From Curtobacterium luteum (GTDB lineage Bacteria > Actinomycetota > Actinomycetes > Actinomycetales > Microbacteriaceae), in NCBI RefSeq assembly GCF_014646995.1, contig NZ_BMOI01000008.1, forward strand, positions 1 through 64,000: a stretch of DNA of 64,000 nt. The letters are read 5' to 3'. Made by a program: the position numbers and the translations under genes. Shown piece after piece: positions 38,521 through 47,322 of this stretch. The first letter of the stretch is position 1. Each line of letters opens with the position of its first letter. The notes under the pieces were generated by a model. The model was given only the letters and a program-made list of their open reading frames with translations, ran no database searches and was not told the DNA's origin.

Positions 38521-40017
38521 ATGGACACCGCGAACCTCGTGAAGGTCTTCCGCAAGGGATGGCTGCTCATCGTGATCGGGCTGCTGCTCGGCGGGGGCGC
38601 CGGGCTCGCTGCAGCCGAGGTCGCGACGCCGGAGTACACCGCTGCGGTCAAGCTCTTCGTCGCGGTCCGCACGCCGGACGCCGCGTCCGCGACCGACGTG
38701 TCACAGGGCAACGCCGCGGCCCAGCAGAAGGTCCGCTCCTACGCGGACGTGGTCCTGACCGAGAGCATCCTGCAGCCGGTGATCGACGAGCTGCACCTCG
38801 ACACGACCCCGACGGCGCTCGCACGCCGCGTGGAGCCGACGATCAACACGAACACCGTCGTGATGACGATCGCCGTCACCGACGCGTCGGCCGAGCGTTC
38901 GGCGCGGATCGCCGACGCGATCGGCACGAGCTTCATCCGTGTCATCGAGGGCCTCGAGAAGCCGAGCGCCGACGCGACGAGCCTGGTGCGCGCCTCGACG
39001 ATCCAGAGCGCCGTGGTCCCGTCCGCGCCGTCCTCGCCGAACAAGCCGCTGCACCTCGCGGTCGGACTCGCGCTCGGCACGCTGCTCGGGTTCGGCGCCG
39101 CGCTGCTCCGCAGCGTGGTCGACACCCGGGTGCACGGCCCGCGCGACGTCGCGGCGACGACGGAATCACCGATCCTCGCCACCCTCGGCTTCGACGGTGA
39201 GGCGAAGCGTCGACCGCTGATCGTCTCGGCGGACCCGCGCAACCCCCTCGCGGAGGCGTACCGCGCGCTCCGCACGAACCTGCAGTTCGTCGACCTCGGG
39301 GCCGGCAACGGCAGCTTCGTGGTGACCTCCGCGATGCCCAACGAAGGCAAGACGACCTCGACCGCGAACCTCGCCATCGCCCTCGCCGAGACCGGCGCGC
39401 GCGTGGTGCTCATCGACGCCGACCTGCGCCGGCCGCGGGTCGCTGAAGTGATGGGGATCGAGAACGCCGCGGGTCTCACGGACCTCCTCATCGGACGAGC
39501 CGAGGTCCACGACGTCGTGCAGCCATGGGGTCGCACCAAGCTCGACGTGCTCCCGGCGGGGCTCGTCCCGCCGAACCCGAGCGAGCTGCTGGGATCCGCC
39601 GCGATGCAGGCGTTGCTGGAGCTCCTGACCGAGCAGTACGACCACGTGCTCCTGGACGCCCCGCCGCTCCTGCCGGTGACCGACGCCGCCGTGCTCGCGA
39701 CCATGACCTCCGGCGCCGTCGTGGTCACCTCGGCCCGGAGCAGCCGCACGCCGCAGCTCCGTGCCGCGCTCGACCGGCTCGACCGGGTCGGTGCGTCCGT
39801 CCTCGGCGTCGTCGTCAGCATGGTCGCGTTCCGCGGCCGCGCGGGCTACGGCGGCGCGTACGGGTCCGCGTACGGCGCGTACTACGGCGGTACCGCGGCC
39901 ATCGACATCACCGCTGCCGCCCCACGGCGCGGACGGCGGCTGCGCGACGCCGAGACAGCAGCGTTCCCGGTCGCGCCGGCGGTCCCGAACCGGTCGCACG
40001 GCGACGGTTCCGCGTGA
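38521..40017 (+). CDS. Polysaccharide co-polymerase / tyrosine autokinase (Wzc/CapAB-like)
   Basis: A 498-residue fusion. The N-terminal Wzz domain has two transmembrane helices (residues 15-35 and about 180-200) and controls chain length. The C-terminal BY-kinase domain has Walker A SAMPNEGKTTSTANLA, Walker A-prime VLIDADLRRP and Walker B HVLLDAPP. A Tyr-rich segment (AGYGGAYGSAYGAYYGG) near residue 440 is the probable autophosphorylation cluster; a short Arg-rich tail follows. ATG 38521 has AGGA 7 nt upstream. Central regulator of EPS export in this locus. Confidence 0.93.
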   Translation: MDTANLVKVFRKGWLLIVIGLLLGGGAGLAAAEVATPEYTAAVKLFVAVRTPDAASATDVSQGNAAAQQKVRSYADVVLTESILQPVIDELHLDTTPTALARRVEPTINTNTVVMTIAVTDASAERSARIADAIGTSFIRVIEGLEKPSADATSLVRASTIQSAVVPSAPSSPNKPLHLAVGLALGTLLGFGAALLRSVVDTRVHGPRDVAATTESPILATLGFDGEAKRRPLIVSADPRNPLAEAYRALRTNLQFVDLGAGNGSFVVTSAMPNEGKTTSTANLAIALAETGARVVLIDADLRRPRVAEVMGIENAAGLTDLLIGRAEVHDVVQPWGRTKLDVLPAGLVPPNPSELLGSAAMQALLELLTEQYDHVLLDAPPLLPVTDAAVLATMTSGAVVVTSARSSRTPQLRAALDRLDRVGASVLGVVVSMVAFRGRAGYGGAYGSAYGAYYGGTAAIDITAAAPRRGRRLRDAETAAFPVAPAVPNRSHGDGSA

Positions 40018-40025
40018 GGGACGGC

Positions 40026-40056
40026 CTGCCCCGGACGGACGCACCGAGCGGGGCAG
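40026..40056. terminator. Weak hairpin between convergent Wzc-like and beta-helix genes
   Basis: CTGCCCCG (40026-40033) pairs with 40049-40056 around a 15-nt loop in the 48-bp gap between the two stop codons. Confidence 0.45.
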
Positions 40057-40065
40057 ACCTCGTCC

Positions 40066-41445
40066 TCAGAGGAGCGCGGTGAAGGTCGAGTTCCGTTCGA
40101 GCCCCGTCGCTGCCGTCCACGCGGCTCGCTGCTCGATGCGCTCGGACCGCTGCCAGTGCAGGCGTGTGGTCGGAGCGAGCCGGATCGTGTTCTCGTCACT
40201 GCTCAGTCCGACGGGCACGCCGGCGTTGGCGTAGAGGTAGGCGTCCGAGGCACCGGTGAACTCGTTGCCCCGCATCGTGATCTGCGCCTGTACCGCGTCC
40301 GCGTAGAAGAGCACGTGCGACCCCTTGCCCGATCGGTCGAGGCGGACGCCGGCACTCCAGCTCGCCCCCGCTCGTGACGCCGTCGTCCCGCGCACACTGC
40401 ACGTGGCCACCGCGCTCGGATCGGGGAGCCCCGACGACCAGTACTCGAACGTCTGCATGTTCCGGTCCGACACGTTGCCGGTGAACTCGACGTTCGACCA
40501 GGACGGTCCCGCCGTCACAGCCGGACCCTGGATCGTCATCGCCGTGTCCCAGCAGTCGACGATGGTGTTGCCGCTGATCAGGACGTCCGTGGCACCGCTC
40601 CAGACCTGCACGCCGTTGCCCATCCTGGAGACGCCGTCCGAGGCGAGCCCGCCCCCGGCCTCGCCGACGATGCAGCTCGCGAGCGTGAAGCCCTGTGTGC
40701 GGACCGCCGAGCTCGCGGTCTGCACCGCGTTGCGTCCCGTTCCGAGGAACGCGAGGTCGCGGACGGTCGAACCGGAACGCCCCTCGAGGATCGGTTCCGC
40801 GACGGCCAGCCACACACGCCGGCCGCCGATGCTCGGGTTCTCCGCGCACCGCACCGTGACGATGGAGCCGAGCGAGGTGAACTGCCAGTCCTCGGTGAGC
40901 GCGGTGTTCGACGTCTTCCGGTCACCGTGCAGCGTGCTGCCGACCTTGAGGAACCCGATCTCCGTCGTCCAGCTGCTCACGTGACCGTGGTGGGTCCGGC
41001 CGATGTTCGCAGCGCTGAGGTCGACCTGCCAGAGCCCGTCGCCGACCTCGTGCCAGCACTGCTCGCCCTGGACGTACTTGTACGTGGTGATCACCGGGGC
41101 TTCGGGTTCGTCGCCCCAAGACTCGAACCGCAGCCCGCTCGTCGTTCCGGGCCGGACGATGCCGTGGAACCTCCGGCCACGACGGAAGCGCACCGTGCTG
41201 CCGGCTGCGACCGCGCCGGCCGCGATCGCCTGGTTCACGCGAGCGGCCGTCGCCCACGGGCGCGTCCGGCTGCCGTCGGCGGCATCGTCGCCACCCGTGG
41301 AGTCGACGAAGTACTCCGCGACCGCCGCGCGCGCCGGACTCGTCCAGACCGTCAGCGCTGCGGCGGCCAAGCCGGCGACGCCACCGGACAGCACCGTCCG
41401 TCGGCTCGGCCGTGATGCGCGTCGCGGTTCGTTGTGGTCGTCCAT
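40066..41445 (-). CDS. Tat-exported right-handed beta-helix protein (putative polysaccharide-active)
   Basis: A 459-residue secreted protein. A Tat signal (SRRTVLSGGVAGLAAAAL, then SPARA cleavage site) is followed by YFVDSTGGDDAADGSRTRPWATAARVNQAI, the usual opening of pectate-lyase-like beta-helix proteins, and repeated turns such as VLISGNTIVDCWDTAMTIQG and SNVEFTGNVSDRNMQTFEYWSS. It sits among EPS genes, so trimming or modifying the polymer is plausible; catalytic residues cannot be assigned. ATG 41445 has AGAGG 6 nt upstream. Confidence 0.85.
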   Translation of the reverse strand: MDDHNEPRRASRPSRRTVLSGGVAGLAAAALTVWTSPARAAVAEYFVDSTGGDDAADGSRTRPWATAARVNQAIAAGAVAAGSTVRFRRGRRFHGIVRPGTTSGLRFESWGDEPEAPVITTYKYVQGEQCWHEVGDGLWQVDLSAANIGRTHHGHVSSWTTEIGFLKVGSTLHGDRKTSNTALTEDWQFTSLGSIVTVRCAENPSIGGRRVWLAVAEPILEGRSGSTVRDLAFLGTGRNAVQTASSAVRTQGFTLASCIVGEAGGGLASDGVSRMGNGVQVWSGATDVLISGNTIVDCWDTAMTIQGPAVTAGPSWSNVEFTGNVSDRNMQTFEYWSSGLPDPSAVATCSVRGTTASRAGASWSAGVRLDRSGKGSHVLFYADAVQAQITMRGNEFTGASDAYLYANAGVPVGLSSDENTIRLAPTTRLHWQRSERIEQRAAWTAATGLERNSTFTALL

Positions 41446-41527
41446 GTCGTTCCTCTCCGCGCCGCACTTGCGCAGCGCCGCGAGGACCCTACGGGCGTGA
41501 CCGCGAGGGAGCCGAAGTGTCCGGATG

Positions 41528-42838
41528 TCACATGGACGGACGACCGCGCATCCGTCGCACGACCCGGCCACAGGCACGGAGGTCGCTCGCTCGGAGCCCG
41601 TAGAACGACCGTGGCGGGATGCCGTGTCGCTGCCACACCTGCAGGACGTTGAGCGAACTCGAGACGAACGAGCCGACCAGGGTGCCGATCGCTGCTCCGA
41701 CGGCTCCGAGCACCGGGACGAGGAGCACGACGAGGGTCGTGTTGACCGACGCTGCGACGACGAGCGACCAGCTCCGCCGCCCGGGCGCACCCCGGGCACT
41801 GAGCGTGACCCCGGCGAGCGCGCCCTGGCCGCCGACCGCCGTGGCCAGGAGCAGGACGAGGCAGGCGGGCAGGGCGGCCGCGAACTCGGGTCCGAACACC
41901 ACGGGAACCCACCACGAGACGGTGGCGGCGAGCACGGCGCTCACGAGGAGGGAGAGCGCCGACGAGATCCGCGACGCGGCGAGCATGCGTCGATCGTCGG
42001 CCTCCGCTGCGTCCGCCGCGAACGACACGTCGCGGACGGCGTTGCTGATGACGAGCGGGAGGTCGGCGACGTTGACGGCGACCACGTAGAGCCCGAGCTC
42101 GGCCGGACCGGACAGCGGCGTGATGAGCGCCTGGTCGAGCCGTGTGAGGAGCACGCCGGCCACCGACCCGAACCACACCCGTGCCCCGAAGGAGACCACC
42201 TCGCGCGTGCGTGCGTCCGTCGCCCCGTCGGGCCGCTCGACCGGACGCACACGGAGCAGCCCGAGGTACGCGACGGCGCCGACCACGGGTGCGAGCGCGA
42301 GGACGACGACCGCGCTCGGCACGTCGAGCGCGCCGATGACTGCCAAGGCCAGGAGCGCACCCAGCCGGACTCCCGCCGTGATGGCGCGTTCGACGGTGAC
42401 GAGACGCCAGCGGTGACGTCCGCTCGCGACGGCCTGGAGCAGCGTCGTCAGGAGCGTCGGGACGAGCGCGACCGCGGCGGTCCCGACCAGCGGGACCAGG
42501 GTGTCGTCCCCGCCGCCGAAGAACGGCGCGCAGGCCACCAGTGCGCCCGTGACGGCGGCACCGGCGAGGACGAGGACACCTGCTGCGCGCCGCACGAACG
42601 CGCTCGTGAGCCACGGCTGCCGGGCGATCGTGCGGGTGACGGAAGCCGGGACCCCGAAGGTCGCGAGGGCCACGGCGAGGAACAGTGGAGCCGTGGCCGA
42701 CGCAACCGCTCCCCGACCGTCCACCCCGAGGGCGAGGGCGAGGATCGGCGCCGTGGCGATCGAGGCGAGCGGCGGGAACGCGTTGCCGACGAGGGCTGCG
42801 AGGATGTTCCCCACACGGTTCTGGTGCCCGCCGGTCAC
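41528..42838 (-). CDS. Polysaccharide flippase (Wzx/MATE-like)
   Basis: A 436-residue membrane protein with about 12-14 helices of the MOP superfamily (ILAALVGNAFPPLASIATAPILALALG; YVVAVNVADLPLVISNAV). Predicted to flip lipid-linked EPS repeat units across the membrane. GTG 42838 overlaps the polymerase stop (GTGA). Last gene of the polymerase-flippase pair. Confidence 0.88.
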   Translation of the reverse strand: MTGGHQNRVGNILAALVGNAFPPLASIATAPILALALGVDGRGAVASATAPLFLAVALATFGVPASVTRTIARQPWLTSAFVRRAAGVLVLAGAAVTGALVACAPFFGGGDDTLVPLVGTAAVALVPTLLTTLLQAVASGRHRWRLVTVERAITAGVRLGALLALAVIGALDVPSAVVVLALAPVVGAVAYLGLLRVRPVERPDGATDARTREVVSFGARVWFGSVAGVLLTRLDQALITPLSGPAELGLYVVAVNVADLPLVISNAVRDVSFAADAAEADDRRMLAASRISSALSLLVSAVLAATVSWWVPVVFGPEFAAALPACLVLLLATAVGGQGALAGVTLSARGAPGRRSWSLVVAASVNTTLVVLLVPVLGAVGAAIGTLVGSFVSSSLNVLQVWQRHGIPPRSFYGLRASDLRACGRVVRRMRGRPSM

Positions 42839-44151
42839 CGCCGGACCCCGACGGTGGAGCGCGGGGCGGTCCCGGTCGGCAGGGCCGTGACCGGGTGGTC
42901 CTCGGGGCGTTCGGCACCGGCACCGGCCCCGGCCCCGGCCCTGGCCCTGGCCCCGGGGACGATCGCCAACAGCAGGAAGAGGAGCAGCCCGATCGGGGTG
43001 TTGGTGCTGAGCGAGTTGAAGCCGATGAGCGTGAGCAAGGTCAGGGCCGCCGCGAGACGCGCTCCGGGGACGGGCACTGGCCCCGCTCGTCGGGCGACGA
43101 CGAGACCGATGAGTGCCGCGAAGAACAGCACGGCCGCGACCAGTCCGAAGTCGATGGAGAACATCAGGAACGGGTTCTCGAAGGTGTTCCCGATGAGGGC
43201 GTTGCGGGTGACCTGCTCGCTCGCCCCGAAGCCACGGCCGATGACGGCGGTCTCCCGCCACTGCTCGACTGCCAGCCCGATCGTCTTGAACCGCGCCGAC
43301 GAGGAGCCGCCGTCGTCCTCGAGGCGATCGTTGACGATCGATCCTGCGGCGCTCCCGAGGAAGATCGCCAGACCGATCGCCGCAGCACCGAGCGCGGCGA
43401 CCTTGCCGACCGCGCCGACACGCGACCGGAAGATCAGCACGACCACCGCGAGCACCGCCGCGAGGAGGGCGAAGCGCGAACCGGTCAGCGCCACCGCCAC
43501 GACCAGCAGGACGGGGAGTGCGATCCTGGCCCAGGCCGCGCCGAGCGTGGCCGTCAGCGGGACGGCGGCCGACATCCACAAGGCAGCGACGAGCGGGTGG
43601 TCGAAGGTGCCGAGCATCCGGTCGAAGTCCGTCGTCCACCACCGGAGCCCTTCCAGCGTGCTCAGCCACGGCTGCGGCACGAAGCCCGACCAGACCCCGA
43701 GGACGAGGAGGGCCTCGCCGACGGCGACGAGGACGAGCGCCCGGGCGACGGCGCCCGGGAGTCCGGGTCGGTCCGTCGACCGTGCCCGGACGACCAGGAA
43801 CAGCATCGTCGGGGCGATGAGCTGCAGCACGAGCGTCCCGAGGTCGCCCGCGCGCCCGGTGAACCAGGACGTCGCGATCGCGACCACGAAGAACACCAGG
43901 AGGACCGGCATGACGACGGTGTGGCGGACGAGCACCCGTCCGACCTGCCGAGGATCACGGGCGAGGGTCACGACGAGCAGCGCGATGCTGATCGTCGTCG
44001 CCGGGTGCCAGCTCGTCCCGAGGAGGGTCCGGACGACCTCGAAGGGCAGGAGCGCGGCGGAGACGACCACCGCGGCGATGCCCCACTGCGGCCGACGGAC
44101 GGTCACGAGGGCGATCAGGAGCGACAGGGCGATCTGGACGAGGAACAGCAC
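42835..44151 (-). CDS. O-antigen ligase/polymerase family protein (Wzy-like)
   Basis: A 438-residue membrane protein with about 12 helices and a larger periplasmic loop near residues 260-310 (SIVNDRLEDDGGSSSARFKTIGLAVEQWRE) containing the conserved Arg and GRGFGASE pattern of Wzy/WaaL proteins. Probably polymerises EPS repeat units. The C terminus carries an Ala/Gly run (ARARAGAGAGAGAE) encoded by a simple repeat near 42905-42955. GTG 44151 has GGAGG 6 nt upstream. A strong promoter precedes it at 44178-44207. Confidence 0.88.
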   Translation of the reverse strand: MLFLVQIALSLLIALVTVRRPQWGIAAVVVSAALLPFEVVRTLLGTSWHPATTISIALLVVTLARDPRQVGRVLVRHTVVMPVLLVFFVVAIATSWFTGRAGDLGTLVLQLIAPTMLFLVVRARSTDRPGLPGAVARALVLVAVGEALLVLGVWSGFVPQPWLSTLEGLRWWTTDFDRMLGTFDHPLVAALWMSAAVPLTATLGAAWARIALPVLLVVAVALTGSRFALLAAVLAVVVLIFRSRVGAVGKVAALGAAAIGLAIFLGSAAGSIVNDRLEDDGGSSSARFKTIGLAVEQWRETAVIGRGFGASEQVTRNALIGNTFENPFLMFSIDFGLVAAVLFFAALIGLVVARRAGPVPVPGARLAAALTLLTLIGFNSLSTNTPIGLLLFLLLAIVPGARARAGAGAGAGAERPEDHPVTALPTGTAPRSTVGVRR

Positions 44152-44177
44152 GGGGAGCCTCCTGGACGGGTCACTCC

Positions 44178-44207
44178 ATTAGAACATGACATGTGTTATT
44201 TCATCAA
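44178..44207 (-). promoter_or_regulatory. AT-rich promoter of the polymerase-flippase operon
   Basis: Minus-strand TTGATG (44202-44207), an 18-nt spacer and TGT-TCTAAT with -10 at 44178-44183. The spacer holds the palindrome ACATG-A-CATGT on the plus strand. The -35 overlaps the stop codon of the upstream glycosyltransferase (44204-44206). Confidence 0.6.
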
Positions 44208-45067
44208 GGGACCCACGCCCCGCGGAGAACGGTCTCGGCGTCCGTCGGCGACCACAGCGCGTCGCGGACCCGGTCGTTGCGGCCCGCCCGGACGTTCTGG
44301 TCGAGGAGGGCCGGCGAACGCCGCAGCCCACGGACCGGCCAGAACACGACTCCCTCGAGCGCGGTCACCGGCAGCACGGGCACCGCTGCTCGCAGCGACC
44401 GGTGGTGCAGCCAGGTGTCCGACGACCCCGGGGCGACCGACCGGAACCCGTCCCCGGCGTCACGCAGCGCATCCAGGAACGCCGGCGGGTACAGGACCCC
44501 CTTGACCCCGACCGCGTAGTTCCGCGGTGTGACCTCGTCCGTCGTGGCCCGTCCCCACCGGTCGTAGGGCAGGATCCGATCACCACCGACCGTGATCCGG
44601 TTGACACGGTGGGCGAGCACGACGTCCGGCCGACGCACGTGCTCGGCCGCGAGCGTCTCGAGCCACCTCCGCGGGTACAGGACGTCGTCGTCAGCAGTGA
44701 CCATGGCGACGCGGTGGTGCGAGACCGAGCACGCGTAGGGGAAGTACTTCTTGTGCGGACCGAGATCGTCGCACGCCCGGAGCTCGACCCCACGGGCGGC
44801 CATGCGGCGCAGTGCCCCGGGAGGATCGGCGAGCAGGGCGTCGTCGTCGATCCACACGACGAGCCGCGACGGTCGCACCGTCCCGGCTCCGATGGACGCC
44901 AGCGTCAGGTGGACCGAGCGTGCGCGCGCTCCGTACGTCGTCAGGGAGACGACGGGACCGCCGGGCGCCGTCAGGGGACGTCGTCCGCACCGAGCCCGGA
45001 CCGCCGCCGAGGTCATGTGCAGGTAGGACGCGAGGAGCCGCAGCGGATCACGAGGGAGGGGTCGCAT
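44204..45067 (-). CDS. Glycosyltransferase (GT-A type)
   Basis: A 287-residue cytoplasmic protein. VVSLTTYGARARSVHLTLASI opens a GT-A fold, with WIDDDALL and the metal/nucleotide-binding VTADDDVLYPRRWLE near residue 125. Similar enzymes add sugars in capsule or EPS synthesis; donor and acceptor are unknown. ATG 45067 begins MRPLPRDPLRLLASYLHM. It is the first gene of the minus-strand EPS run (glycosyltransferase, then polymerase, flippase and the beta-helix gene). Confidence 0.82.
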   Translation of the reverse strand: MRPLPRDPLRLLASYLHMTSAAVRARCGRRPLTAPGGPVVSLTTYGARARSVHLTLASIGAGTVRPSRLVVWIDDDALLADPPGALRRMAARGVELRACDDLGPHKKYFPYACSVSHHRVAMVTADDDVLYPRRWLETLAAEHVRRPDVVLAHRVNRITVGGDRILPYDRWGRATTDEVTPRNYAVGVKGVLYPPAFLDALRDAGDGFRSVAPGSSDTWLHHRSLRAAVPVLPVTALEGVVFWPVRGLRRSPALLDQNVRAGRNDRVRDALWSPTDAETVLRGAWVP

Positions 45068-45163
45068 GGGCAGGAGCGTAGACAGGTCGCGCGTCGCACT
45101 CCACCGGCCAGGATGCCATATGCACGAAGGGAGATCGCGGTCGGCCACCGGTATGGTCGTCGT

Positions 45164-46066
45164 GTGCGATGGAGTCGAGTGGGCTGGCCCGCGGTCGGGT
45201 ACGTCTCCTTCGAGGACGTCGAGGGCTACGCCGAGCACCTCGCCCGGCTGCTGACCGACGCACCGCCGACCGTGGCCGCCCTCGCGTCGGTCACGTGGAA
45301 CGAGGCCCGCGTCGAGCAGTGGGACGCCGCTCCCCCGACGGACGACGGCAGCAGTACCGTGCGCGCGACGGTGGTCGTGCGGAACGATGAAGTGCTCGAC
45401 ACCCCGGACGGCCTCTGGAAGCGGTGGAACCACGCCCGCGTGACGCTCCGGTTCGAGCGAGCCGTGCTCGAACCGCTCGACACGCAGGTCCTCGACCTCC
45501 TCGCCGGAGACGTCCACGTCTCGCGCGGGGAGCTCGCGCACGTCGACGCCGACGTCTGGGAGCTCCGGCTCCTGCTCTCGCCCACGGGTGAACTGGCGGT
45601 GCACTTCCGCGACGTCCAGGTCGCCGTCCGGTCGGTGCACGAGGACGAGTGGGCGCAGCTCGGACAGCGCCCGCAGCACGGTTGGCGCGGCCCGGTGCCG
45701 GACGGCTGGTTGGAGTGGGCGACCCCCGCGGTGCGGGCTGCCGGACACGGCGACGTCGGCGGGCTGTCGCTCGCGCTCGACGGCATCGGGAGCGACCCGG
45801 TGGGCATCGACGACGTCGACCCGCGCTGGGGCTTCGCGCCGCTGCACGCGTCGGCGTGGTTCGACCGGCGCGGCACCACGGAGGCCCTGCTCGAACGGGG
45901 TGCGGACGTGACGGTGCTCGACGCCGAGGGGCGCAGTGCCCTGGACCTGGCGCGCGAGCGTGGCTCGCGGAAGGCGGAGGAGGTCCTGCTCGCCTGGTTC
46001 GACGACCAGACCGCGGGCCTCCGCTTCACCGCGGACGACCCCACCTCCGACGAGTCGGCCGACTGA
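45164..46066 (+). CDS. Ankyrin-repeat protein of unknown function
   Basis: A 300-residue soluble acidic protein. The first 190 residues match nothing I recognise (WPAVGYVSFEDVEGYAEHL; many Trp). The C terminus has about two ankyrin repeats (GFAPLHASAWFDRRGTTEALLERGADVTVLD; GRSALDLARERG), a protein-binding module. GTG 45164 lies 6 nt after TATGGT (45152-45157), suggesting a leaderless start; no Shine-Dalgarno is visible. It sits alone between EPS genes and a perfect terminator. Confidence 0.75.
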   Translation: MRWSRVGWPAVGYVSFEDVEGYAEHLARLLTDAPPTVAALASVTWNEARVEQWDAAPPTDDGSSTVRATVVVRNDEVLDTPDGLWKRWNHARVTLRFERAVLEPLDTQVLDLLAGDVHVSRGELAHVDADVWELRLLLSPTGELAVHFRDVQVAVRSVHEDEWAQLGQRPQHGWRGPVPDGWLEWATPAVRAAGHGDVGGLSLALDGIGSDPVGIDDVDPRWGFAPLHASAWFDRRGTTEALLERGADVTVLDAEGRSALDLARERGSRKAEEVLLAWFDDQTAGLRFTADDPTSDESAD

Positions 46067-46120
46067 ACCAGCCTGGAGGCGCGACCCGCGTCGGGACGCA
46101 GGTCGCGCCTCCAGGCTGGT
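46067..46120. terminator. Perfect 20-bp bidirectional terminator (GCCTGGAGGCGCG family)
   Basis: 46067-46086 is the exact complement of 46101-46120 around a 14-nt loop, starting directly after the ankyrin gene stop and ending 6 bp before the convergent GH1 stop. Confidence 0.85.
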
Positions 46121-46126
46121 CGCGTC

Positions 46127-47314
46127 TCAGACGGTGAGCGCGTTCGCCTGCGCGACCCGCCCGTACCAGCGCGCCGAGTCCTTCGGCGTCCGCTCGAACG
46201 TCTCCGGGTCCCACGCGACGAGCCCGAAGGTCGGGCGGAAGCCCGACGCCCACTCGTAGTTGTCGAGGAGGGACCAGTGCTGGTAGCCGAGGACCTCGAT
46301 GCCGTCCTCGATGCAGCGGTGGATGCCCTCGAGGGCGCCCTGCGTGTAGGCCACCCGGCGGGTGTCGTCGGCGGTGGCGATGCCGTTCTCGGTGATCATC
46401 AGCGGCACGTGGCCGGAGAGCTCCCACGCCGAACGGAGTCCGTCCGCGGCCGCCTCGGGGTAGAACTCCCAGCCGGTCAGGGTCGTCTCGACGTCGTCCG
46501 CGACCGGAAGCGGACCGTTCGGCCCGATGAACGTGCGGGTGTAGGCCTGCACGCCGAGGAAGTCGTCCCCCGCGGCCTGTTCGAGGTACCAGTCGTCGCG
46601 CGGGTACCCGTACTCACGGAGCTTCGCGTCGGCACCGGGCTCGCCGTTCGACCGGAAGGCCTGCGTCGCGATCGTCCAGCCGGACTGCAGTCCGTCGACC
46701 TGTGCGAGCACCTCGCGGGACCGCTTGTGCGAGGCGAGCAGCTGGTCGGCCACGTGCAGGTCGGGGTTCGGCAGGCCGTACGCCACGAGGTTCGATGCGT
46801 CCTCACCCCCGGCGAGCATCGCGGCGATGTTCGGCTCGTTGATCGTGCAGACGTAGCGGACGCCGTCCTGCACCACGGGGAGCGCGGCCTCCGTGTAGCG
46901 GGCGAACAGGTCGGCCGCGTCGGGTGCTCGCCAGAAGCCGTCGCGCTCGAACCACCGCGGCACGGTGAAGTGCATGAGCGTGACGATCGGCTCGATGCCG
47001 GCCTCGTGGCAGGCGTCGACCATGCGGCGGTAGTGGTCGATCTCGGCGCCGGACACCCAGCCGCGCTCGGGCTCGATGCGCGCCCACTCGATGCTGAACC
47101 GGTAGGAGTTCAGGCCGAGGTCGGCGGCGATGCGGATGTCCTCGCGGTAGCGGTGGTAGCTGTCCGCGGCGTCGCCGGAGGGTTCGACGATGGTGGTGTC
47201 GGGCTCGTGCTCGTGCACCCACCAGTTGCTGTTGACGTTGTTGCCCTCGATCTGGTGGGCGGCGGTGGCGGCGCCCCAGAGGAAGCCGTCGGGGAACTGC
47301 AGCGTGGTGATGAT
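46127..47314 (-). CDS. Beta-glucosidase, GH1, with no ordinary start codon
   Basis: About 395 residues of a complete GH1 (beta/alpha)8 enzyme. FLWGAATAAHQIEGNN at the N terminus, the acid/base Glu in CTINEPN and the nucleophile Glu in LMITENG are intact; YQHWSLLDNYEW is the typical C-terminal signature. The frame has no ATG, GTG or TTG at the expected position: after the hydrolase stop come GAAAGG, CCCC and then ATC ATC ACC ACG. I placed the start at the first ATC (47314). Intracellular hydrolysis of imported beta-glucosides is likely, as the ABC operon encodes the importer. Confidence 0.85.
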   Translation of the reverse strand: MITTLQFPDGFLWGAATAAHQIEGNNVNSNWWVHEHEPDTTIVEPSGDAADSYHRYREDIRIAADLGLNSYRFSIEWARIEPERGWVSGAEIDHYRRMVDACHEAGIEPIVTLMHFTVPRWFERDGFWRAPDAADLFARYTEAALPVVQDGVRYVCTINEPNIAAMLAGGEDASNLVAYGLPNPDLHVADQLLASHKRSREVLAQVDGLQSGWTIATQAFRSNGEPGADAKLREYGYPRDDWYLEQAAGDDFLGVQAYTRTFIGPNGPLPVADDVETTLTGWEFYPEAAADGLRSAWELSGHVPLMITENGIATADDTRRVAYTQGALEGIHRCIEDGIEVLGYQHWSLLDNYEWASGFRPTFGLVAWDPETFERTPKDSARWYGRVAQANALTV

Positions 47315-47322
47315 GGGGCCTT

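Noticed and set aside
41528..43669. A 713-codon frame suggesting one giant fusion of flippase and an N-terminal domain
   Set aside because: The upstream part is out of frame with the intact polymerase gene; the real flippase starts at GTG 42838 with a GTGA overlap.
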